Positions 1-10,254 of a stretch of DNA of 64,000 nt are shown piece after piece. The position numbers were made by a program, and so were the translations under genes. Source of the stretch: Larix kaempferi (lineage: Eukaryota; Streptophyta; Pinopsida; Pinales; Pinaceae); the NCBI GenBank assembly GCA_027924585.1, contig BSBM01000151.1, positions 11,069,501 through 11,133,500 on the forward strand. Reading direction: 5' to 3'. Each line of letters starts with the position of its first letter. Position 1 is the first letter of the stretch. Under the pieces are notes generated by a model. It saw nothing but the letters and a program-made list of their open reading frames with translations, was not told where the DNA came from and did no database searches.

Positions 1-292
1 ATATATACTCGTAGCAAAATAAAATAATTGTTATATATATATACACAATGATATGCGTCTATGTATAAGTTTTTCCTTCATACATGCAAATATAGTTTCT
101 CCCTCTCTATACATATATATTTAACTTTTATTGTTGTTTCCTCTTTTGCAGGTGTATATCTTGCCCTTGCTCGGCACTTCCTTTGGTGTTTATACACCCA
201 AAATCTGTTGGTTAATGCTCTATTCAATGTAGTTCTGTTCAAGGTAGTGAGCCCTCTGGTTCCAGACTTGGAACCATGGCTCTGATACCATA
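1..292 (-). mobile_element. Internal leader of an adjacent tandem Tekay copy (partial)
   Basis: This stretch matches 9963-10254 at a constant offset of 9962, with no difference that I noticed. In the main element that segment lies just inside the 5' LTR and carries the primer-binding site. Its presence outside the 3' LTR means that the LTR at 293-3011 is followed, on the minus strand, by another internal region and not by host flank. The copy runs off the window start, so its coding part is not visible. A 74-codon open frame at 61-285 on the plus strand lies inside this leader and looks accidental. Confidence 0.85.
274..290 (-). other. Primer-binding site (initiator tRNA-Met type), tandem copy
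   Basis: The minus strand reads TGGTATCAGAGCCATGG, the usual plant primer site complementary to the 3' end of initiator tRNA-Met. It lies two bases inside the LTR end at 293. It marks the start of a second internal region to the left of the LTR. Confidence 0.85.
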
Positions 293-3011
293 TGTAAGAC
301 CCCCAACCGGGTCTCCTTTAACTTTTATATACAGTCATACATTTTGTCTAAATTTCTGTTTCTGTTTGTGGGTTTGTGTTCAATTTCAGGTCTGTAAAAA
401 AAAACTATGACAATTACATTTGCAGGTTTTGAAATTTATGTATTTACTGTTCACCTACTTCTAACCATTTATGTTTGTGCAGGTGTAACAACTAATACAT
501 GTGTATTCAATCACGAATTTACCATCTATTAAAAACTTGATAAAATGATAACAGGGTTAGAAATTGCTTAGTATACCTTTAGGAGAAATACCTGTAGGTA
601 GCTAGCAGATTCCCTTTTCTTGCTGTCCCCGTTTGCCGTTTCTCCTTGCCTTTTTCCCTGCAGTCAAAATCCCTCCCCACAGTTCCCCACAGTTCTGAAA
701 CTCAACAGCCAAACCAGTTTTGCCACCCTGCCAACTGGCGAGGTCTCGCCGACCACCCAGCTCCAAAGGTACCCCTTTGGACCCCCGAGCCCAAACCGAG
801 TACAAGCCTAAACTGTTCTATCCCTTTAAAAAAAACAAACTCCAACAAATCCCCTCTTAGCAGCTCTCCTCTCCCAATTTCTGCTCTGCTCCACTTCTCC
901 AAAATCCTAAAGTAGCCAAAAGGATCCCCTTCTCCTCCCCCCTTTCACCATCTTATACCAAATTTGCCGACTCTTCCCATTACTACCCTTATCCCTAAAT
1001 TAAATTTCCTCCAACCCATTCAGCCCTCAACTTGGACTTGGACTTTTAAATATTAAATTAATATTAAAAGTGTTGGTTGGGTCACTTCTCAACCGTAACC
1101 TTTAATTCAATTAAATTTAATCATTTATTTAATATAACAATTTTAAACATATCCTTATTCATATTTCAACATTTGACCATTTAATTAATAAATAATAAAT
1201 GTTATATACATATTATATAGTTTAAACTTGCCTGCTTCCCCATTTAATTTAATTAACAGTAATTATCAAACCATTAATTACAATTACCTAATCATTTAAT
1301 TAATGGTTTCTAATATTTTTAATATGTAAATTCTCTTTAATTATAAATTCACTAATTCAATTTATTAATTACCAATAATAATCCCGTTTTCTAATTAATC
1401 TTAAGCATGATCCTTATAAAACTAATGATTTATAACTTAATTCTTATCCATACCTCTTAATTAATTATCTAACCTTGCAATTAATATTTACTTATCAAAT
1501 TAATACTACTAAATTTTACATTACAATAATCATTTAACCATTTTAACCCTTAGTTTTTACTAAACATCTCATTAGCATTCGATTAATCATTACTAACTAG
1601 GTTGCATTATTTTACTACATAATTTAACCGTAACTTGTTTATTACTCAGCAATAATTAATCATTAATGTACAATAATTAACATTAATCAACATTAATAAC
1701 CTAAATTGACAGTAATTAACATTAATCTACATTGTTAGCCTTAATCATCATTACTAACTTTAATCGACATTATTAACATTGATCAACAATAGTTAATTAT
1801 GAAACGACAATAATTAACATCATTATTCAACAATGTTTTACACAATTTATAAATATGTAGGCGAGTTATGTAAGCGTAGCTACTGCTTACATACCTCGCG
1901 TAAGTACACTAACAATAATAATTCACGCACACCGATCATAATCACGAAACTTTATTATTTACTGACACATGTTTTAACATAGTTTGCAAGGTACAATCAT
2001 TTAACTAACTGAAGTCTTATTAGTTACGACAATTCATACATTTCTGAGTTACGACACATACTCAAACAAGGGTTTTACATACCTACAGTTAGATCTTGTT
2101 TTCACCCCTACTTCACACTACACCTATCTACCTACATCATTACTAACTTCCACATCCTATCCTGTCCTCTGCTGGACTACCCTGGAATGTCAAGTCATGA
2201 CCGGTTCCAGCTAGAACCCGTAAGCGGAAGTGTCGACTACATCGACCAAGCTTCCCCAGCAGGCAACCACCAGTCATCATCACACACCTTGGGGAGCGCG
2301 CCGTAGCACAGCCCTCCCATGACTCTGGGTTTCGGGGATAAACGGTGGGTAAAGCCTCCACCCCCCTAATGGAACAAGGGATTATGTCTGCTCGACATAA
2401 CAACAGCGTAGCACTTGTACTCGGTCTGTCATCGTATAACCGATCTGGGCGGTTGAGTTTCCTGAAACCCTACCCCACCCATGTCATAACATACATCATA
2501 ATAAACAGCATAATAACCATATGAAAGTAAATAATGCATCACTCGCATACCATTTTATCTTTCGAAGTCCGTGTCCCCGAGGCCCTCCCACCTCGTAGGA
2601 TCCAGCTATCACTTAGCCGTTTCAACCTGTAAGTCAGTCCTCGACATACAATATAGAATATCGTGCATAAATCCTCGATATGTACACACATATATTTCAT
2701 CATAACATAACAACAATAAACTCATTCATTCGCCATGCACCTGGCATAACATTCATTATTTCATCATATGACTGTAATGGTATCCACGTACCCATCATTC
2801 AATAAATTCCATATATTTGACATAATTAACACATGATACATCTCTAAACATGACTATCGATCATAATACTATCATCATACACACACATATATATATCGGC
2901 AAAATAATAGAACCATATGTCCACAGTGTCGTCAACCGACGAGGTCTCACAGTCAAATAAATACAACATATAATAGTAGTTCAGGTAGAAATGTCAAAAC
3001 GGGGTGTTACA
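293..3011 (-). repeat. 3' LTR of the Tekay element
   Basis: This 2719-bp LTR starts TGTAAG and ends TGTTACA on the plus strand, which is TG...CA in element orientation. It aligns base for base with 10255-12973. It is AT-rich in 1040-1850 and more GC-rich in 2140-2480. Its left edge abuts another primer site instead of host DNA, so in the tandem arrangement it also serves as the 5' LTR of the next copy. Short open frames at 602-915 and 2143-2403 are not supported as genes. Confidence 0.95.
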
Positions 3012-3024
3012 TACACCCACCCTT
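3012..3024 (-). other. Polypurine tract of the Tekay element
   Basis: On the minus strand a purine-rich run (GAAGGGTGGGTG) lies immediately before the 3' LTR start. This is where the plus-strand primer is expected. It follows the gag-pol stop codon at 3051 by about 25 bases. Confidence 0.65.
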
Positions 3025-3050
3025 CAGGAAACTTCGTCCCGAAGTTATGA

Positions 3051-5480
3051 TCAAAATAGTGTGGGGAAATCACAACGCATAGTCTCTGCGTCCTCCCAGG
3101 TAGCAGAACCTGGGCTATATCGGTCCCACTGGACCTTAACTTGGTCCACCAAACGGTGCCTCAACTGTTTAACCCTGCGGTCCAATATAAGTAATGGTTC
3201 GACCCTGATGGTTCCCTCGTCCGAAACCTGCAGTTCCTTCCAATTTATTTTATGTGACTCATCAGCTACATAATGTCGTAAAACAGATACATGAAAAACA
3301 TTATGAGTTTTGTGCAAATGGGGTGGCAGCGCAAGACGATACGCGACGGGTCCAACCTTTTCTAAAATTTCAAAGGGTCCTATAAATCGTGGCGACAACT
3401 TTGTCCCTTTCCCAAACCTGATGGTACTTTTGCTAGGCCTGATGCGGACGAACACTGCATCACCAACCTTATAGCTTCGGTCAACCCTATGCGCATCGGC
3501 ATAACTCTTCTGTCTATCCTGTGCTTCCTTTAACCGCTGCCTGATCTGAACAACCTGTTCTTCCATCTCCTGAATCAACTCAGGTCCTATAATTACTCGA
3601 TCCTCTAACCTTTCCCAACTCAATGGTGTCCTGCATGGCCTTCCATATAAAGCTTCATATGGAGGCATCCCAATTGAACTATGGTAACTGTTGTTGTAAG
3701 CAAACTCTACCAAAGGTAAGTGCTTTTCCCAATGAGTTTGTTGATCCATGACATACATTCTAAGCATGTCCTCCATCACCTGATTCACTCTTTCCGTTTG
3801 TCCATCTGTCTCTGGATGGTAAGCAGTGCTTAGGTTCAACTGAGTACCCAACGCAGACTGCAAACTCGTCCAAAACCTGGATGTAAACCTGGAATCTCTA
3901 TCTGATATAATCTTCTTGGGAAACCCATGGAGACGAACTACTTCGTTTATGAATACACGTGTTACATCTGTGACATCATAGGTCTCCTTAACTGGAATGA
4001 AGTGAGCAGTCTTGGTCAGTTTGTCAACGATGACCATAATGGCATCATGCCTATGAGAGGTAAGAGGCAATCCCACCACGAAGTCCATGGAGATAACCTC
4101 CCACTTCGACATAGGAATGTCATGTGGCTGCAACAGACCTGCCGGGTGGTGATGATCAGCCTTTACCTGCTGACACTCAAGGCACCTAGCGACGAATTTG
4201 ACCACGTCGCTTTTCATCCCTGCCCAAAAGAAGAGTTGCTTCATGTCTGCATACATCTTCTTTACACCCGGGTGTGCACAATACACTGCTCTGTGGGCTT
4301 CTTTAAGGATAGTCTCTCTAATATCTCCCTCCTTAGGAATATACATCCTCCCTTGATACCGTAACAAACCATCAGCTTCCAACTCATAGCCTTCAAACTT
4401 TGGTCCTACTGGTTTCCCATTCTGGAGTGCCGCTGTGACCTTTAGGTACCAACTATCCCCGAGTAGCTGCCCTAAGATTCTTTCCCTCAAATCCACCTTC
4501 AAAGGTATAAGAGAGAAAAGTCTTGGTTTTCTGCTTAAGGCATCCGCTACCACGTTCTCCTTTCCTTTGATGTAGGAAATCCCAAAATCATACTCGCTCA
4601 TGAATTCACTCCATCGCCTTTGCCTAGCATTTAGGTCTCTCTGAGTGAAGATATACCTTAAGCTTTGGTGATCAGACTTGAGTTCAAAGCTTCGTCCAAC
4701 AAGGTAATGTCTCCAAAGCTTCAAAGCTAACATCACTGCAGCTAACTCTAGGTCATGAGTAGGGTAATTCTCTTCATGTGTTTTTAGCTTTCTCGACGCA
4801 TAAGCTATTACCCCACCTTCCTGCATCAATACGGCACCCAAACCTTGCCTTGAAGCATCGGTGCAAACTGTGAATTCCTTCTCCATATCCGGAACCCGTA
4901 GAATTGGTGCACTCGTCAATAGTCTTTTCAGCTCGGCGAATGCGGCATCACATTCATCTGTCCATTCGTACCTAGTGCCCTTACGTTGTAGGGTAGTTAT
5001 GGGTTTTGCAATTTTTGAGAAGCCCTCAACAAACCTTCTATAATACCCAGCTAACCCCATGAAGCTCCTTACTTCATGCGCATTCATTGGCACGGGCCAA
5101 TCCATTATGGCCTTCACCTTTTCAGGGTCCACAGAAATTCCCTCATCGGAAATTATATGCCCTAGGTAATGGATCTCCTTCTGATAGAACGAACATTTAG
5201 ACAACTTACCATACAACTGATGCTCCCTTAAGCATGACAACACTATTCGCAAGTGTTCCTCGTGCTCCTGTTCATTCTTGGAGTAGATGAGGATGTCGTC
5301 CAAGAAGACTTGCACAAATTGATCTAGGTATTTTCGGAACACGCTATTCATGAGACTCATGAATACAGCTGGGGCATTGGTCAAACCGAAGGGTACCACC
5401 ACAAACTCATAGTGCCCAAACCTTGTTCGAAAAGCAGTCTTAGGTATATCACCTTCCTTAATCCGTAGCTGGTGGTAACC
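3051..5480 (-). pseudogene. pol: Tekay pol, C-terminal part: RT, RNase H, integrase, chromodomain
   Basis: The reading frame is open from just after the stop at 5481-5483 down to the TGA at 3051; its first methionine is at 5402. Counting from that Met, the reverse transcriptase active site appears as FLDD near residue 35, and RNase H begins around TDAS near 180. The integrase zinc-binding region (His, His, CLEC) lies near 370-415, followed by a D,D,E core with DFVVG, SDRDSRF and [13 protein letters not shown]-type C-terminal domain follows. The last 50 residues (LDRRVKQLR ... VQWDRY ... ATWEDAE) resemble the chromodomain of Tekay elements, which targets insertion to chromatin. No frameshift was seen. 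It stays in frame with the upstream part, and only one stop separates the two. Confidence 0.93.
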
Positions 5481-7562
5481 TTATCGTAAGTCGATCTTTG
5501 AGAAGACTGTCGCCCCTTTCATTTGATCAAAGAGATCATCAATTCGAGGTATCGGGTACCTATTCTTCACGGTGGCTCTATTCAAATCTCGGTAATCAAT
5601 GCAAAGACGCAAGGAACCATCCTTCTTCTTCACAAAGATTACTGGCGCACCCCACGGTGAAATACTTGGTCTGATGAACCCTAGATCTAGCAGTTCCTTC
5701 AACTGCATTTGCAACTCACAAAGTTCTGGGGCCGTCATCCTGTAAGGTGTCTTTGATGTTGGCTCTGAACCGGGTTTTACCTCAATGGTAAAATCAAGTT
5801 CCCTCTTAGGAGGTAACCCAGGTAATTCCTTTGGGAATACATCACTGAACTCGGCTAACACTGGATAGTCATCAAAGGAGGGTCCCTTCTCATTGTTTAC
5901 CGCTTCAACAATGTACAATTGGCATCCTTGTCGCATACATCGCTTTACGTTCATCGTTGATATGAAACGTAGGGACACCTTCCGTTTGATACCCTGGATC
6001 TTGATGGCCTCTCCATTGTCATTAACGCAAAGAACTTTCTTCCCATAACAGTCCAAGAAAGCTCGATGTTCCTCAAGCCAATTCATACCTATGATGAGAT
6101 CATAAGTTCCGAGGGTGGTGACGTACACTTTGACTTGTGTAACACACACCCCGAGATCCACTACACACTTATCGACACTAGGTCCTACTGCTTGCTTTAC
6201 CCCTGAAGCCATTTCGACTAAGCTGAAATCATCATGCTCGTAGGCTGCCAACCCACATTTGTCTAATGCATATGGAGAAATGAAACTATCAGTAGCACCA
6301 GGATCAAACAATATTCTAAGCTTGACATTATTGACCGTACCTGATGATTCGACCACAGTGGATTGGTGCTCTGCTTGATGGTTGTTTACTGCAGCCGAGA
6401 TCTGATGCCTACTACCCCCACTCCCCATTGGAGCTTTTCCTTCTCGCTGCACTGTACCGGATCGTAATTCGGGACAGTCACGCTGGTAATGTGGACCTCC
6501 ACATCCCCAACAAGCAACCTGTAATGGAGCGGGCGAGATAACCTGCTCAGACCTCTGAGAGGGGTTCCTCCCCCTAGGACCCCTTCCTCTACCGGCTGTT
6601 CCTCTGAAATTCCTCGCACCCTGGTGAGTCCCTGTGGCCAACTGGGGCACCGCCCTAGTTGCCACTGATCTGTCAACCGCTGCGACTCTTGGTGTGCTCC
6701 TATTCCCGTAGGGAGGTGGCCTCGCATATCCTCCCCGAGGATAGCTTCGAGGGGCCTTCCCCACAAAACCTGACTGCTGAGAGTTGAATGACCTGATGGG
6801 CTTTGCACCCAACATCTCCTCAGTGTAACGAGCACAATCTACTGCTTCGGCGACCGAAGTCGGTTTCCACATCCGTACCTGAGCCCTGATCTTGGCATTG
6901 AGCCCATACACGAAGCGCTCAACCTGGCGTTCATCATTGTCCAAGTAAGGGACATACTTCACTAACTCCATGAACCTCTCTTCATACTCCTCCACTGATA
7001 GATGCCTTTGTACTAAGGCATGAAGAGCCCCTGCCTGTTCTTCCTGGTAGGATGCAGGTAGGTACTTCCCCTTGAATTTTTCCACAAACAGTTCCCATGG
7101 AACCGTGTCTGGTGTAAGGTGTAGCTGCCTTTCTTGGTTTCCCCACCAGTTCAAAGCGGCCCCCTTTAGTTGAAATATGGCCAGTTTGGACTTGGACGTG
7201 GAGGTGTACTCCTGCAAGGTCAAGCACCTGGACATCTCTTCCAACCACGACTCTGCTCGTATTCCTGATCGACCCCCTGAAAATTCTGGAAGCCTTATCT
7301 TCTGAAGCTCCCTTTTGATATCCTGATGCGGAGTTCTTGGTACCGTATTCGCTTCTACCACAGGAACTTCCTCCCTTAGTGGAGGGGCCTCCACCTCTAC
7401 CTCCGAGGTAGTACTTCCTCTCTGTGCTAGTCCCCTGAGCGTTTCATTTATGGCTTCCAACGAGCGCAGTATAAGAATGGTCTCTGGCGACGGTGCCGGC
7501 ACATTCGGTTCAGGTAATGCCGTCGCCTGACCTCGCCCCCGACCCGCTCGAGTTCTTACCAT
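5481..7562 (-). pseudogene. gag-pol: Tekay gag, protease and start of RT, ended by an in-frame stop
   Basis: The ATG at 7560-7562 opens 693 codons. An Arg/Gly-rich start is followed by a retrotransposon gag core at about residues 90-260 ([21 protein letters not shown]). A zinc knuckle [13 protein letters not shown] lies near 351-363; its spacing is CX2CX3HX4C, one residue shorter than the classic form. An aspartic protease signature, DPGATDSF, sits near 420; most relatives have DSGA or DTGA. From about 570 the RT N-terminus begins ([20 protein letters not shown]). Translation ends at TAA 5483-5481, right after KIDLR in the RT palm region. As the frame continues beyond it, this is a single nonsense mutation. 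This copy is predicted to be unable to make full Pol but could still make Gag. Confidence 0.93.
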
Positions 7563-8989
7563 GATTATTCCTGCTCATGGAATAATAGGATAATTAGCAC
7601 ACAATGACATCATGACTAATTTACTATCAATCTCAACAATTAATTCAAAAGTGCGTCATGACTAATTTTACGAGCGTTTTACTTTAAGAGCTATAGTTCA
7701 GTACGTTTCGATCAGGCCATCTTGAGGCCACCCGGTACTAGACATACTGCAACAGTTCTATGTAGGTTTAGGTATTGGATTCCACACAATCCTCATCAGG
7801 TCGCCATCAGTTCCTCAAGATATTCAATTAAGGTTTATTGCCTCGGTCTCATTAATTAATTAATAATTTAATAATAACATAACCTACGTTTTAAGTCTAG
7901 AGTCGTGTTTATCAACATTTTGGTCATGGGGCAAAATCAATGTTTTAGTGATTAGCTCGTCATGTTGATCTCCATGGTGTCTCGTTTTCGAGATTTCGTG
8001 TCCGTTTTGCCTCTTCGACTATACGTCGAAGTTTCGGTAAAGAGCATTTCCAAGGAGGTGAAAAGCTAACATTAACTATATAATGTTTAATTATAATAAT
8101 TATTAACTAATACTATTAACAAGCCCCTAATTTACTAATTTAACTTAATAAATGTTATAATCAATTAAATTAAGTATAATAATCAATAGTTAATAAAATT
8201 AATTATTAATAAAATAATTTCTAAATTCATTAATAATTAATTAATTAATTAATTTATTACATATATATATAATAAATTAATTAATTATTATCAAACTTAA
8301 CTTAATTCAATAGTTAACAACTTAAACTCAGATTAATTTAAACCTTTATTATAAAGAAATAAATTATAAATGAATAATTTATAATTAAAATAAATTAAAA
8401 TGAAATAAATTATAATTGAAATAACTAAAAACGAAATAAATTATAATTGAATTAAATTAAAAATGAAATAATTTAAAACCCTTACCTATGGCTTACCTAG
8501 TCAACCCTAGATTCCCTCTATGCTGGGTTGCATGTGGCCACGCGGCCGACATGCAATTTAAACCAATAAAATATTCAATCAACCCTAAAAAGGGCATACC
8601 CTTCCCTCTCGGCCTCATTTCTTCTATGGATTTTTTTTCGAGAGCAGCCGCCAGTGAGCTCTGCAACTCCACCACCACCACCAACTGGCTCAGCTCTCGG
8701 TCATGGTGAGCAAGCTCTGCAACTGCAACGGCCGGAGGTATAGCTAATCCTTCTTTTCGCTTCAGTTTCACAGGATACATGTATATTTTTTTTTTCGTGC
8801 TTATGGTTTCTGTATGTTTACTATTTTTTTGTTCTGCCCAAGCCATAGCTCAGCTACTGGCCGAGCTGCATGGTCGCCCCAGGCTGCCATGGCCGACCCG
8901 GCTTGGCCCATTTAACGTATATCCTGATTTTTTTTTTTGATATGCATATTTTTTTTTTTCTCGGTTTATCTCCTTATATTTTTTTTTGA
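7563..8989 (-). other. Proximal part of the Tekay untranslated leader
   Basis: Between gag and the primer site lies an unusually long leader of about 2.7 kb. This part is AT-rich from 7840 to 8480, and more mixed from 8480 to 8990, with several T-runs. Overlapping short frames on both strands (8488-8709 and 8493-8846) show no recognisable domain. I see no protein gene here. A captured host fragment is possible but unproven. Confidence 0.6.
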
Positions 8990-9420
8990 ATGCCCAGGCC
9001 GCAGCTCGCTGCAGGCCGGGCCGTGCCCTGGCCGCGCGCCCTGTGGGCTGCAGGCCGGGCCGCCCAGGCCGCAGCTCGCTGCCGGCCGGGCCGTGCCTTG
9101 GCCGCGCGCCCGTGGGCTGCGCGCGCCCGGTGGGCTGCGCCCTGGGGCCGCGCCCTGTGGGCTGCGCCCTGTGGGCTGCGCCCTCGGGCCGTGCCCTCGG
9201 GGCTGCGCCCTGGGCTGCGCCCTGGGCTGCGCCCTCGGGGCTGCGCCCTCGGGGCTGCGCCCTCGGGGCTGCGCCCTCGGGGCTGCGCCCTGGGGCCGCG
9301 CCCTGTGGGCTGCGCCCTCGGGCCGTGCCCTCGGGGCTGCGCCCTTGGGGCTGCGCCCTGTGGGCTGCGCCCTTGGGCCGAGCCCTGGGCTGCGCCTGCG
9401 GGCTGCAAGCCCCCGTCCAA
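8990..9420. repeat. GC-rich minisatellite in the Tekay leader
   Basis: About 430 bp are built from degenerate GC-rich units such as GGGCTGCGCCCT with spacers of a few bases. The first part is a longer duplication: the block at about 8995-9050 recurs at about 9064-9120. Composition changes abruptly against AT-rich DNA on both sides. Open frames run through it in several frames on both strands only because AT-rich stop codons are missing. The encoded Ala/Gly/Pro/Arg strings are low complexity, so I do not call a protein. Confidence 0.85.
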
Positions 9421-9678
9421 ATTTTTTTTTGATTTTTTTTTTTTAATTTTTTTTTATTTTTTTTTTTTTGATTTTTGATTTTTTTTTTTTTTAAACTATG
9501 TTGAAATAAAAATTTTGTTTATATATATATGTTTTTTTATTTATTTATTTACTTTTTAATTTATATATATAAATTTTTATTTTTAAAAATAACACCATTC
9601 TTTATTTATTATTATTATTTTGTTTTATGTTTGCATAAAAAAATATATATATATATTTTCTAGTCGAATAAAAAAAAA

Positions 9679-9726
<48 letters not shown>

Positions 9727-9962
9727 CATTATTCCAGAGTTTTCATTCATTTCTCCAGAATACATATATATATATTATTTTTTTTGTTTTCATATATATG
9801 TAATCTTTTCTTGTTTTATGAAAAACAGAATTTGTTCTCGTCCTTTGTTTTTGTTATAATGTAGTGTTTTTTTGTTTGTTTTGTTTCTGTTTCTATTTAA
9901 TTTCAAAGTAAACTAAACATATAACAAAGTATAAGTTCTATATATATATAAACCAAAATTCT
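9421..9962. repeat. T-rich and AT simple-sequence tract in the leader
   Basis: Long T-runs at 9421-9495 are followed by AT-rich DNA with an (AT)n microsatellite at about 9685-9718 and further short TA runs. On the element strand these are A-runs just downstream of the primer site region. No gene is seen. Confidence 0.8.
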
Positions 9963-10235
9963 ATATATACTCGTAGCAAAATAAAATAATTGTTATATAT
10001 ATATACACAATGATATGCGTCTATGTATAAGTTTTTCCTTCATACATGCAAATATAGTTTCTCCCTCTCTATACATATATATTTAACTTTTATTGTTGTT
10101 TCCTCTTTTGCAGGTGTATATCTTGCCCTTGCTCGGCACTTCCTTTGGTGTTTATACACCCAAAATCTGTTGGTTAATGCTCTATTCAATGTAGTTCTGT
10201 TCAAGGTAGTGAGCCCTCTGGTTCCAGACTTGGAA

Positions 10236-10252
10236 CCATGGCTCTGATACCA
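10236..10252 (-). other. Primer-binding site of the Tekay element
   Basis: The minus strand reads TGGTATCAGAGCCATGG two bases inside the 5' LTR. This is the expected priming site for initiator tRNA-Met. It is identical to the site at 274-290. Confidence 0.92.
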
Positions 10253-10254
10253 TA

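Noticed and set aside
61-285. 74-codon open frame, also at 10023-10247
   Set aside because: It lies in the element leader, antisense to the element, and ends in the primer-binding site. No domain.
602-915. Short open frames on both strands inside the LTR (repeated at 10564-10877)
   Set aside because: They overlap on opposite strands within a GC-richer LTR part and have no known motif.
2143-2403. 86-codon minus frame in the LTR (repeated at 12105-12365)
   Set aside because: No domain; LTR regulatory sequence is a simpler explanation.
3004-4364. Plus-strand frames opposite pol
   Set aside because: Shadows of the minus-strand integrase and RNase H coding region.
8937-9478. Long open frames on both strands in the GC-rich tract
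   Set aside because: They are open in several frames at once because the repeat lacks stop codons. The products are Ala/Gly/Pro/Arg low complexity.
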